DNA of 64,000 bases from Pseudomonas sp. Irchel 3E20 (lineage in GTDB: Bacteria; Pseudomonadota; Gammaproteobacteria; Pseudomonadales; Pseudomonadaceae), in NCBI RefSeq assembly GCF_900187645.1, contig NZ_FYEE01000012.1, positions 1-64,000 on the forward strand. The letters run 5' to 3'. Below, in pieces: positions 1 to 5,731 of this stretch. Numbering within the stretch: position 1 is the first letter of the stretch; each line of letters begins with the position of its first letter. The notes beneath the pieces are model-generated. The model was not told where the DNA came from, did not search any database, and saw only the letters and a program-made list of their open reading frames with translations. A program made the translations under genes and the position numbers.

Positions 1-44
1 TCGGTCGTGCTGACCTTGTCCCAGATCTGCATGTTCGCGGACAT
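1..44 (-). CDS. 5' end of a phage early gene, possibly a single-strand annealing (Sak/Rad52-like) protein; cut by window edge
   Basis: Only the first 14 codons are visible, starting MSANMQIWDKVSTT. The ATG at 44-42 is preceded by a GGAGAG ribosome binding site. The start resembles phage single-strand annealing proteins (DUF1071/Sak type), which often begin with a similar NLQIWD motif. Its place at the far end of the leftward early operon also suits a recombination gene. With 14 residues the assignment is only a guess. Confidence 0.3.
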   Translation of the reverse strand, partial: MSANMQIWDKVSTT

Positions 45-85
45 GGCTGCTCTCCGCGCCACCGGAAAGGGGCGCTGTAAATTAG

Positions 86-202
86 TTATTGGGTAACGTG
101 ACCGGCGTAGGCGCTTGCGAGCATCCATGCGGTACACAGGAGTAGGACGATGGCAGAGCCTCGCCAGATGTAGAGGCGCTTGGCTCGTTGGTAGGAGGTC
201 AT
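86..202 (-). CDS. 38-residue single-span membrane protein of the phage leftward operon
   Basis: A short gene starting MTSYQRAKRLYIW. A basic N-terminus is followed by one hydrophobic stretch (about residues 17-30, AIVLLLCTAWMLAS) and a short polar tail. That predicts an inner-membrane protein with its N-terminus inside. The ATG overlaps the stop of the upstream gene in an ATGA tetranucleotide, and GGAGG lies just upstream, so it is probably translated by coupling. No family recognised. Small membrane proteins in phage early operons are often host-takeover or superinfection-exclusion factors, but nothing here proves that. Confidence 0.55.
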   Translation of the reverse strand: MTSYQRAKRLYIWRGSAIVLLLCTAWMLASAYAGHVTQ

Positions 203-441
203 CCGATAACCTCGCTATAGAATGACTTGCCTGGTGGCAGCTCATCGTTATCCATGACTGCGCACTCATGATCGCGAAGCCCGTCAAATTCAGGCATTCT
301 CCAGGCAAGAACACCTATCCATTCGCCCATATCGCCTGGGTAGTTGTTGATGCCTACCTGCTTCGCGCGGCTTCTGGTCTCCGCAAACACCATTTGACAT
401 CCATATGCAGGCTCTCCGTCATGAACCATCCAGCACTTCAT
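199..441 (-). CDS. Hypothetical phage early protein, 80 residues
   Basis: Start chosen at the ATG at 441 (MKCWMVHDGEPAYGC), which has AGGTGA six bases upstream and overlaps the stop of the preceding 45-residue gene as ATGA. A longer reading from 495 would overlap that gene fully. The protein has Cys, Trp and acidic residues scattered through it and no clear motif. It is the third member of a chain of overlapping small genes transcribed leftward. Function unknown. Confidence 0.6.
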   Translation of the reverse strand: MKCWMVHDGEPAYGCQMVFAETRSRAKQVGINNYPGDMGEWIGVLAWRMPEFDGLRDHECAVMDNDELPPGKSFYSEVIG

Positions 442-575
442 ATGCTCACCTTGCAAGTCCAGCGGCCCGCACACTTGCAAGGCTGCTCGATCCATTTCAC
501 GTCAACCAGAAACAAGAAACCCTGAATTCTCAGGGCCTCGGTAATTCCTTTAAAAGATCCGGCGATGATGGTCAT
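438..575 (-). CDS. 45-residue hypothetical phage protein
   Basis: ATG at 575, with GGAGG four bases upstream, gives a protein starting MTIIAGSFKGITEALRIQGF. It overlaps the upstream gene stop (572-574) as ATGA, and its own TGA (438-440) overlaps the next ATG. These overlaps at both ends, with good ribosome binding sites, are the main evidence that it is real. A WIEQPCKCAGRWTCK segment has three Cys and could bind metal, but this is weak. Not recognised. Confidence 0.5.
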   Translation of the reverse strand: MTIIAGSFKGITEALRIQGFLFLVDVKWIEQPCKCAGRWTCKVSI

Positions 576-763
576 GCATCCTCCTTGCGCTTCTGGCTGA
601 TCTTCAGCAGCTTGGCGCTGTAGTAGTGGAACTCTTCGGCGTTGATGTTGCTGGCGGTGAAGTGGCGGACGATCAGGCCTTCAGCGAGTGTTTCGTTGAG
701 AGGCGGCGAGTCAGGATGCTCTAGGGCTTCCAGGGCCTGGCCGATGGCTATGTGAGGGCTCAC
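572..763 (-). CDS. Hypothetical phage early protein, 63 residues
   Basis: Begins with GTG at 763, overlapping the TGA of the upstream gene (GTGA), and ends overlapping the next gene. The sequence MSPHIAIGQALEALEHPDSPPLNETLAEGL is acidic in the first half; the end (SAKLLKISQKRKEDA) is basic. No motif or family recognised. The tight coupling suggests joint expression with its neighbours. Confidence 0.55.
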   Translation of the reverse strand: MSPHIAIGQALEALEHPDSPPLNETLAEGLIVRHFTASNINAEEFHYYSAKLLKISQKRKEDA

Positions 764-1182
764 AGTTCGTTGTCCTCTGCTTGAGCGATCATGGCGTCAG
801 CGACCAAGGGTCGAAGTAGGCCCTCTGCGATTTCGCCACGCTTGCCCAGGGGGTGATCGCTGGGGCCGAGCAGCTCTGCGACGGCATTCTGGTCCGGCTT
901 GCCCTGTGACAGCAGAAGCCAGCCCAGCGCGGGCGATTGCACCTGACAGCCAGCCAGCCGGCCGTTCACATGCTCATCCACGGCCAGGGCCAAGTCGGCT
1001 ACGGTCACGCCTTGCGGCTTGCGCATCCGGCGCTGGAACGTTACGTCGCAGCCAAATCGGATCAATTGCTCGGCAGAGTTGAACAGCCATTCCGCCCGGG
1101 CGAGTTCCTGCGGGCTTTCGCTGACTGGAGGCGGCAGACGGTTATCGAATTCACTTTGTGCAAGCGCTGTTGCGTTCATGCT
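760..1182 (-). CDS. Hypothetical phage early protein, about 140 residues
   Basis: Start taken at the ATG at 1182 (MNATALAQSEFDN) because GGAGG lies four bases upstream and this gives only a 7-base overlap with the upstream gene. A longer open frame to 1335 lies inside the neighbour and is rejected. The middle (NSAEQLIRFGCDVTFQRRMRKP) and the C-terminus (SEQ-like LGPSDHPLGKRGEIAEGLL) show mixed helix character without a recognisable domain. Function unknown; it belongs to the leftward early operon. Confidence 0.55.
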   Translation of the reverse strand, partial: SMNATALAQSEFDNRLPPPVSESPQELARAEWLFNSAEQLIRFGCDVTFQRRMRKPQGVTVADLALAVDEHVNGRLAGCQVQSPALGWLLLSQGKPDQNAVAELLGPSDHPLGKRGEIAEGLLRPLVADAMIAQAEDNEL

Positions 1183-1454
1183 GCCTCCGGCCAATGGCGT
1201 TCGATGCTCTCTTTTGCGTAGATGGAAAGCCGCTCGTAGCCGTTCACACCACCGCAGCCTGGCATCGTTCCTTCCAGCTCGACGCACGCGCGGATGTCGC
1301 AGCGCCGCGAGCAGACCCAGCCGCCGTAGTGGCATTGGTAGACTTCACCTTTCGGCTCAGGGTGATAGGCGAGGCCGCCTTTCCAAGATGGCGAGCCCCG
1401 CAGCTTCAGCCCGCAACCACGGCAGACTGCTTGGGTATCGGTACAGTGGTGCAT
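1176..1454 (-). CDS. Small Cys-rich (zinc-ribbon-like) phage protein
   Basis: The 92-residue protein starts at the ATG at 1454 with GGAGG upstream. It opens with MHHCTDTQAVCRGCG and continues with HYGGWVCSRRCD, so it contains C-x2-C and C-x3-C pairs plus His residues typical of a zinc-binding ribbon. Such proteins are common in phage early regions, where they bind nucleic acid or proteins. The Cys spacing is visible; the zinc binding and role are inferred. It overlaps the next gene by 7 bases. Confidence 0.55.
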   Translation of the reverse strand: MHHCTDTQAVCRGCGLKLRGSPSWKGGLAYHPEPKGEVYQCHYGGWVCSRRCDIRACVELEGTMPGCGGVNGYERLSIYAKESIERHWPEAA

Positions 1455-1475
1455 GGCGACCTCCAGTGTTTGGGG

Positions 1476-1811
1476 TTAGGCGGAACGGGCGGCTAGCATG
1501 GCGTCGGCAATTTTGTAAGCGGCCTTCGCGGTGTCGTGTTCGCCCCCTTCAAGTCCGAACAAGCAGGGAGCGCCTGCTGTTGAGATCATTCCCTGCAGGG
1601 CCTTGACCGCGAAATAGTCTCGAACCGTCATCCCGAAACAGGTGTCGTGACCGCCGTATTCATTGGCGCCAACGGGGAAGGCAGGCTCTTTTCCGGCATC
1701 CACGGCATGGCACTCAAAGCAGATCCCGCCGGATTGCTCCGACTCTTCAATCAGGCTGCTGCATTTCAGGCATGACCCGAAGCGCTCTGGATCTGGGGGC
1801 TGAAAGTTCAT
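1476..1811 (-). CDS. Small zinc-ribbon-containing phage protein
   Basis: Start chosen at the ATG at 1811 (MNFQPPDPERFGSCLKC), preceded by GGAGAGA; an upstream in-frame ATG at 1841 lacks a site. Two CxxC knuckles (CLKC near residue 14 and CFEC near 31), 14 residues apart, make a likely N-terminal zinc ribbon. The C-terminal half contains GMTVRDYFAVKALQGMIS, a segment common in phage hypothetical proteins. A 15-base perfect inverted repeat lies just upstream in the leader. Confidence 0.55.
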   Translation of the reverse strand: MNFQPPDPERFGSCLKCSSLIEESEQSGGICFECHAVDAGKEPAFPVGANEYGGHDTCFGMTVRDYFAVKALQGMISTAGAPCLFGLEGGEHDTAKAAYKIADAMLAARSA

Positions 1812-1839
1812 GTCTCTCTCCATTTTTTGGTTCACCTGC

Positions 1840-1900
1840 ATTCGTCAGCACTCATTCCTCCCGCTGGTTGCCGATGGGCGCAGGGTGAGTGCTGACGAAT
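1840..1900. repeat. 15-base perfect inverted repeat with 31-base loop in the leader of the 1476-1811 gene
   Basis: ATTCGTCAGCACTCA (1840-1854) is exactly inverted at 1886-1900. On the minus strand this would fold into a stable stem upstream of the zinc-ribbon gene. The minus-strand loop ends in GGGAGGA followed at once by an ATG opening a 7-codon frame (MSADECR), so the stem could control access to a leader peptide or the downstream start. No T-run follows the stem, so it does not look like an intrinsic terminator. Confidence 0.6.
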
Positions 1901-2008
1901 AAAGACGGGAGAAGGGTGCAGGCGCCGAGCGCTACCTCGGGTGCTTCTGGTCTGGCCACAGATACCCGTAGCCCCAGGAATCGCCTGCGAAGAAAAGCAA
2001 TAAATGAA

Positions 2009-2608
2009 TTAGCGAATGAATCTGCGGACGGGGCGGACGTGGAGCTCGTTGCTCTTGACGTTGATGAGCTGAATGCCATCATCGAAGTACATGCTGAATG
2101 CGTAGTGGGCGGAGCGCTGCGTGCTGCTCAGGTGCCACTCCTTCTGAAACAGCTCCGGCACGTTCGCCATACACAGGGCCAGCTCGTTGATGGCTGGCAG
2201 GTAGAAGTCGCTGTGACCTTCGATGGCAAGCCCGTCACACCAAGCTGCTGCCGGGTGAGTTTGGGCAGAGCCTTCAACCAGGTGCAGGGTGTTGGCCAGG
2301 CCATCGAAGCGGCTTGCGGCTTCTGGCTCATCGACCTCGTAGCCGCCGTATGCCAGCTTCTTGCCCTTGACCGACTCATGGGTTGGGACAATCAGCCAGT
2401 AGTCAGGCCGGCCTTTCTCGCCGCGCATCAGGCCGGCATTTACGCCGCCTTGGCCGGGCCAGAATTCGCCGATGGCTGGAACATCGCTTGTGGCTGCAAC
2501 AGGCTTCACGCCAATCGCCAGGGTTGCGAGCCTCAGCACAACAGCTTCGTCAGGGCTGCTGATCGTCACGCTGGGGCTGGTGTAGGTGGTCAGTTGATTT
2601 ACTTGCAT
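2009..2608 (-). CDS. DUF1566/Lcl-like domain phage protein
   Basis: Start taken at the ATG at 2608 (MQVNQLTTYTSP), with AAGGA nine bases upstream. The last 60 residues read LPAINELALCMANV, then WHLSSTQRSAHYAFSMYFDDG, then VRPVRRFIR. This matches the DUF1566 (Lcl C-terminal) pattern: an LPtxxEL element, an SST/S element, and a final vRpvR-F motif. The fold is related to C-type-lectin/sulfatase-modifying domains. Pseudomonas prophages often carry such a gene near the recombination genes, but its role there is unknown. About 200 bases without a gene separate it from the next one downstream. Confidence 0.6.
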   Translation of the reverse strand: MQVNQLTTYTSPSVTISSPDEAVVLRLATLAIGVKPVAATSDVPAIGEFWPGQGGVNAGLMRGEKGRPDYWLIVPTHESVKGKKLAYGGYEVDEPEAASRFDGLANTLHLVEGSAQTHPAAAWCDGLAIEGHSDFYLPAINELALCMANVPELFQKEWHLSSTQRSAHYAFSMYFDDGIQLINVKSNELHVRPVRRFIR

Positions 2609-2683
2609 GGTGTGTTCCTTGTCGGGGATGTTCGGTTGTTTTCCCAATGCACCCGTCACCAGGTGCATCAGTGAAAAGGTCCG

Positions 2684-2938
2684 TCATGCTGCGAACAGCT
2701 CTTGCTGATGCGGCTGAGGCGTACAGCGCTGGATTCCGGCCCGTATGGCTGACTCCAGCAGTTCGGCGTCTTGCTCAAGCCCAGGGAAGGCTCCGGCGAA
2801 TTCGCTCACCGCACCGCGAAGTGCTGTCGCTTCACGCTGCAGCTTTGGGAGCACGATGCTGCGCATGTTGCCGACGGTGCGCAGGTCAAGGCTGCATTCC
2901 CGGCAAAGCCTGATGTAGTCGAGCATGTACTTCGGCAT
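2684..2938 (-). CDS. Hypothetical first gene of the phage leftward operon, 84 residues
   Basis: The ATG at 2938 has GGAGG seven bases upstream; the longer open frame to 3028 runs into the leader. The protein (MPKYMLDYIRLCRECSLDLRTVGNMRSIVLPKLQREATALRGAV) is largely helical with one CREC pair. No family recognised. It is the first coding sequence after the strong repressor-controlled promoter and its roughly 330-base leader, so it would be the first protein made leftward. Confidence 0.55.
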   Translation of the reverse strand: MPKYMLDYIRLCRECSLDLRTVGNMRSIVLPKLQREATALRGAVSEFAGAFPGLEQDAELLESAIRAGIQRCTPQPHQQELFAA

Positions 2939-3267
2939 TTCACTTCCTCCGCTGGATTTCCAATGCCGCCTCATAGAAGCGGCATCGAGGAAATCTGTGA
3001 GCCGTGAGCAGCTACTGGCTGCACTCACTTGCTTGAATCCGATGTTTCACTGACCGCGATGTAGTCCATGCAATGGCATCCCATCCGTCAGCTCTCTTTG
3101 ATCTAGGGCCATCTACGCTGCTGGCCACGGGGTGAGGCATCCCCTGTACCGAACTTAAGGTGTTCGGCTCGCTACCTTGAAGCTGAGGCCGGTGGTGATC
3201 CGGCAAGTGGTGAAACCAAAGAGCGGCGGGCGGAGGCCCTTCGCAGTCCCTGGTAAGTCGCTGCGAT
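2939..3267 (-). promoter_or_regulatory. Long structured untranslated leader (candidate regulatory RNA) of the leftward operon
   Basis: From the predicted start (about 3267) to the first ATG there are some 330 bases without a convincing gene. Read on the minus strand, the RNA opens with a 6-bp stem (3261-3266 with 3241-3246). It then has a GGGC/GCCC stem (3236-3239 with 3228-3231), a 5-bp GCCGG stem (3200-3204 with 3188-3192), a 6-bp CCGAAC stem (3162-3167 with 3149-3154) and a 4-bp GGGG stem (3141-3144 with 3129-3132). The stems are visible; a regulatory or antisense role (compare the phage C4 RNA family) is inference. Confidence 0.45.
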
Positions 3268-3302
3268 GGGTGAACTATACGAATCCTCATAATTCCAGTC
3301 AA
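3268..3302 (-). promoter_or_regulatory. Leftward early promoter (PL) overlapped by a repressor operator
   Basis: On the minus strand TTGACT (3302-3297) and TATAGT (3279-3274) are separated by exactly 17 bases, close to the sigma-70 consensus. The plus-strand sequence ATACGAATCCTCAT (3277-3290) covers the -10 element and matches the operators beside the repressor gene (ATACGAATTCGCAT). So the prophage repressor should silence this promoter in the lysogen. Confidence 0.8.
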
Positions 3303-3334
3303 TACGTTTATGCATAATATTTTTCGTGGGCGTG

Positions 3335-3359
3335 AAAAAGCCCGACAGGTGCCGGGCTT
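3335..3359 (-). terminator. Intrinsic terminator after the repressor gene
   Basis: On the minus strand AAGCCCG, an 8-base loop, CGGGCTT and then TTTTTC form a textbook rho-independent terminator about 23 bases past the repressor stop. It separates repressor transcription from the leftward early promoter just downstream. Confidence 0.85.
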
Positions 3360-3381
3360 CTTGAGTGCTTCTATTACTCAG

Positions 3382-4038
3382 CTATAGAACGGATCGAGGC
3401 CACTTGGCATCAACTACGCGCCCTACAATCGACCAGGTGTCATCCATCTCCACCGTAGGGAAAGAGTAATTCAACGGCTTGAGGTAGGCGCGACCTGAGT
3501 CCCAGATGAATTGCTTGAACGTCGCCTCGTTGGTGTCGATCAGCTTGGCGACCACGTACTGACCACTCTCTACGTCGCTGCCAGGCGCCACCAGGATTAT
3601 CATTCCCTCGCTAAAGCTCATGCCATTTGACGAGGTCATTGATGGGCCGCGCACCTTTAACCAAAAACCATTTGGGCCAGCCCAGGCGTCGGAAGGGTGC
3701 ACATCCTCGAAGTCGCCGACGTTGAACAAGTCCATTGCTTCACACGCCACCCCTGCTTGCACCCAACTGATCTCCGGATATTCGTAGTAGCGGGTAGGCC
3801 CGATAGTAGCCTCGACATTAGAGTCAAATGCGTCGTCTCCATTCCCGTACATAAGCCATTCTGGTGAAACCCTGAGGGCCTTGGCCAGCTTGGCAATAGT
3901 TGGCATTCGAGGGCTCGCACTCTCTCCAGACAGAATCCGGTTAATAGTTGGCTGAGGAACTCCTGACTTCTTACCGAGCTGGGTTTCATTCAGGTTGGCA
4001 TCGGCCATTTTTGCGCGTAGGCGCCCAGCGATATCCAT
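3382..4038 (-). CDS. Prophage repressor, cI/C2-like (HTH plus S24 peptidase)
   Basis: This 218-residue protein keeps the prophage silent by binding operators. An HTH_3/XRE domain fills residues 1-63 (NETQLGKKSGVPQPTINRIL). The C-terminal half is an S24 LexA-like autoprotease: predicted cleavage site Ala95-Gly96 (VQAG), nucleophile Ser133 in RGPSM and Lys175 in ATFKQF. The spacing Gly96 to Ser133 (37 residues) equals that in lambda cI. Prophage induction should therefore follow RecA activation. The gene is divergent from the Cro-like gene. A TATATT -10 element lies only a few bases before the ATG, so the mRNA probably has almost no leader, as for lambda cI from PRM. Confidence 0.92.
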   Translation of the reverse strand: MDIAGRLRAKMADANLNETQLGKKSGVPQPTINRILSGESASPRMPTIAKLAKALRVSPEWLMYGNGDDAFDSNVEATIGPTRYYEYPEISWVQAGVACEAMDLFNVGDFEDVHPSDAWAGPNGFWLKVRGPSMTSSNGMSFSEGMIILVAPGSDVESGQYVVAKLIDTNEATFKQFIWDSGRAYLKPLNYSFPTVEMDDTWSIVGRVVDAKWPRSVL

Positions 4039-4047
4039 TACTCACCA

Positions 4048-4103
4048 AATATACGAAAGCGGATATGAGAATTCTATTGCACCGAGCCATGCGAATTCGT
4101 ATG
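4048..4103. promoter_or_regulatory. Right operator region with three repressor sites and the repressor promoter
   Basis: Three 14-base sites share the pattern ATGCGAATTCGTAT or its complement: 4089-4102 (near-perfect palindrome CATGCGAATTCGTATG with flanks), 4065-4078 (ATGAGAATTCTATT, 10 of 14) and 4051-4064 (ATACGAAAGCGGAT). The first covers the -10 of the rightward promoter and the second touches its -35. The third lies next to the TATATT element (minus strand, 4053-4048) of the repressor promoter. The layout copies lambda OR1-OR2-OR3. Confidence 0.7.
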
Positions 4104-4105
4104 AT
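4077..4105 (+). promoter_or_regulatory. Rightward early promoter (PR)
   Basis: TTGCAC (4077-4082) and TATGAT (4100-4105) are 17 bases apart, giving a good sigma-70 promoter that would start near 4112, ahead of the Cro-like gene. The palindromic operator at 4088-4103 lies over the spacer and the -10. Confidence 0.8.
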
Positions 4106-4136
4106 TTGTCATGCAGAACCTCATAGGATTCCCGTC

Positions 4137-4340
4137 ATGACAGTTCAAGAGATGTTGAACCGCCTTTTCCAGCTCGGGCTGTCGCAGACAGAAGTAGCTG
4201 AACGCTGCGGCACCACGCAGGCAACTATCTCCCGCGCAGCCAGCGGGACCATGGTCGGCTACAGCACCGGAAAGGCCATCGAATGCCTGCTGAGTGCTCG
4301 CGAAGAAGCCGCCAGTAAAGCCGAAATTCAAGCCGCTTAA
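4137..4340 (+). CDS. Cro-like small HTH regulator
   Basis: A 67-residue protein starting at the ATG at 4137 (MTVQEMLNRLFQLGLSQTEVAERCGTTQATISRAASG). Residues 10-40 form a clear helix-turn-helix: LSQTEVAERCGTTQATISR. The position, opposite the repressor and first under the rightward promoter, is that of cro; it should help switch off repressor synthesis during lytic growth. Its C-terminal tail is Ala/Glu-rich. A longer open frame upstream overlaps the repressor and is discarded. Confidence 0.85.
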   Translation: MTVQEMLNRLFQLGLSQTEVAERCGTTQATISRAASGTMVGYSTGKAIECLLSAREEAASKAEIQAA

Positions 4341-4369
4341 CCCTCTCGACCAACCAAGGAGCCTCACCA

Positions 4370-4564
4370 ATGGCAGACGAACCCCGCTTAAACCACAAGC
4401 ATGTGAACCAGACCAAGGTTCTTCTCGATGACGAATACGAGCAGTGGCTTCAATGCGCCGCCCGAATCCATCGAACTCCCAAGGCCGTTTTGGCTAGAGA
4501 GATTTTGAAGTCCTGGCTCATTGAATCTGTTGATGATTTTAAGCGCGACAGCCACGTGGCCTGA
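4370..4564 (+). CDS. Small phage early protein, possibly ribbon-helix-helix
   Basis: 64 residues with AAGGAG upstream of the ATG. The segment TKVLLDDEYEQWLQCAARIHRTPKAVLAREILKSWL has the strand-helix-helix shape of Arc/CopG-type DNA-binding proteins: an initial KVLLDDE strand followed by two helices. It may be an early regulator in the position of lambda cII. The fold is inferred from the residue pattern only. Confidence 0.5.
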   Translation: MADEPRLNHKHVNQTKVLLDDEYEQWLQCAARIHRTPKAVLAREILKSWLIESVDDFKRDSHVA

Positions 4565-4602
4565 AGCGATTCCGTAGGGACCGCGTAGGGACTGGAGGGC
4601 GT

Positions 4603-4800
4603 ATGCCAGATGAAAGAAACGGCATGAACCTGGAGTCGCTGCTGGATTGTGATGAGCTGGAGCAGTTGAAAGAGGAGGCGTCCCGCAGAGGGATAACCCC
4701 TGAGCAACTGGCCAAGCAGGCAATACAGCACCAGATCACACAGCGAACCAGGCCAAGAGCCATGAGCGGAACGATTCAAGCGTTTCGCAGGAAAGACTGA
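4603..4800 (+). CDS. Small phage early protein, unknown
   Basis: 65 residues (MPDERNGMNLESLLDCDELEQLKEEASRRGITPEQLAKQAIQHQI) with GGAGGG upstream of the ATG. An alternative ATG at 4624 would start at MNLESLL. The central helix pair with RGITPEQLAKQAI resembles ribbon-helix-helix C-termini. Function unknown. It precedes the replication genes. Confidence 0.5.
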   Translation: MPDERNGMNLESLLDCDELEQLKEEASRRGITPEQLAKQAIQHQITQRTRPRAMSGTIQAFRRKD

Positions 4801-4819
4801 GCCACCAAATTCCAGGCAC

Positions 4820-4844
4820 AAAAAAGCCACCGGACAGGGTGGCT
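4820..4844 (-). terminator. Terminator-like hairpin pointing leftward between early genes
   Basis: AGCCACC and GGTGGCT (4825-4831 with 4838-4844) form a stem that on the minus strand is followed by TTTTTT. No minus-strand gene reads into it, so it would stop antisense transcription entering the operator region. On the plus strand it lacks a T-run and should allow read-through. Confidence 0.55.
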
Positions 4845-4873
4845 GATTCGTTGAAGCTGTTAGCGAGGCAACT

Positions 4874-5731
4874 ATGACAAACATCGTTCACATTGACAAG
4901 TCCAGGGGGTTCACCCGGATGGACAACGCCCTAATGGAGTCCTTGGCTACGGTTGATCTGCCTGCGCGCGACCTGCGCGTTCTCATGGCCATTGCGCGCC
5001 AGACGATTGGCTACCAACTGGACACTAAGCGCCTCACAGCCGACGAGATCGGCAAGCTTACAAACATGCGCCGCGACGTCACCTCCAAATCGATCAGCCA
5101 CTTGCTTGAACGTCGAATAATCTATCGGGTTGGTGGAAGTCGTGGAGATATCGGCATTTCACCTATCTCTGAGTGGCTTTTTTACGAAGAAAATCTATCA
5201 CGTCTCACTGAGACCAAAACGTCTCACTCAGCACAAATCGTCTCACTGAGATCCGATGCGAGTGAGACCAAATCGGCAACTTCCCTTCTTTATACAAAGA
5301 AAGAACCCCTATTAACTCTTTCTTCGAAAGAGATTAATCCGCCCCAACCAAAAATCGAAAAACCGAAGCCTGATCGTAAGGCTTCGTTCGGCATGGCCCA
5401 GTTGCTGGCCGACAATCCGCACAACGTCCCCGCGCAACTTCTTGCCGACTGGCTGACTCAGCGCAAGGCGAAGCGCGCCGCCGTGACCGCCACCGTCTGG
5501 TCGACCGTGAACGCTGAGCTGGTCAAGTGCGCGGACGCCGGAATCACGGCATCCGACGCAATCACCGAGGCTCTCACCTCCGGCTGGCAGGGTTTCAAGG
5601 CGTCTTGGATTATCAAGCGTTTGGCTGAAGCCGCTCCTGCACCAGCGCCACAATCGCGTCACAGCGGCTTTGCTGACCGTGACTACACCGATGGCCTGAT
5701 CGTGCGTGAGGATGGGTCCTATGGGTTCTGA
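4874..5731 (+). CDS. Phage replication initiator, lambda O-like
   Basis: 285 residues. The N-terminal 110 residues are a winged-helix DNA-binding domain of the phage replication protein O type (RGFTRMDNALMESLATVDLPARDLRVLMAIARQT). A low-complexity linker at about residues 110-165 is encoded by the iteron-bearing DNA of the origin. The C-terminal part, with FGMAQLLADNPHNVPAQLLADWL, should contact the helicase loader encoded next. The next gene begins inside the last codons. By analogy with lambda, the protein binds the iterons in its own gene and recruits the host DnaB helicase. Confidence 0.82.
   Translation: MTNIVHIDKSRGFTRMDNALMESLATVDLPARDLRVLMAIARQTIGYQLDTKRLTADEIGKLTNMRRDVTSKSISHLLERRIIYRVGGSRGDIGISPISEWLFYEENLSRLTETKTSHSAQIVSLRSDASETKSATSLLYTKKEPLLTLSSKEINPPQPKIEKPKPDRKASFGMAQLLADNPHNVPAQLLADWLTQRKAKRAAVTATVWSTVNAELVKCADAGITASDAITEALTSGWQGFKASWIIKRLAEAAPAPAPQSRHSGFADRDYTDGLIVREDGSYGF
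5201..5345. other. Candidate phage replication origin: iterons plus AT-rich stretch
   Basis: Inside the O-like gene CGTCTCACT(G/C)AG occurs at 5201-5212, 5220-5231 and 5239-5250, spaced exactly 19 bases, with an inverted GAGTGAGAC at 5260-5268. The first copy extends into the palindrome GTCTCACTGAGAC. An AT-rich segment follows (about 5275-5345). Iterons in the initiator gene followed by an AT-rich unwinding region is the layout of lambda ori. Confidence 0.75.

Noticed and set aside
2009..2608. Diversity-generating retroelement target
   Set aside because: No reverse transcriptase or template repeat was found in the window, so only the fold similarity remains.
3012..3302. A 96-codon minus-strand open frame in the PL leader
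   Set aside because: Its start lies on the promoter -35, upstream of the predicted transcript start, and the region is better explained as structured RNA.
5201..5269. CRISPR-like repeat array
   Set aside because: Repeat unit of 12 bases with 7-base gaps inside a gene, and one inverted copy, fits replication iterons, not CRISPR.
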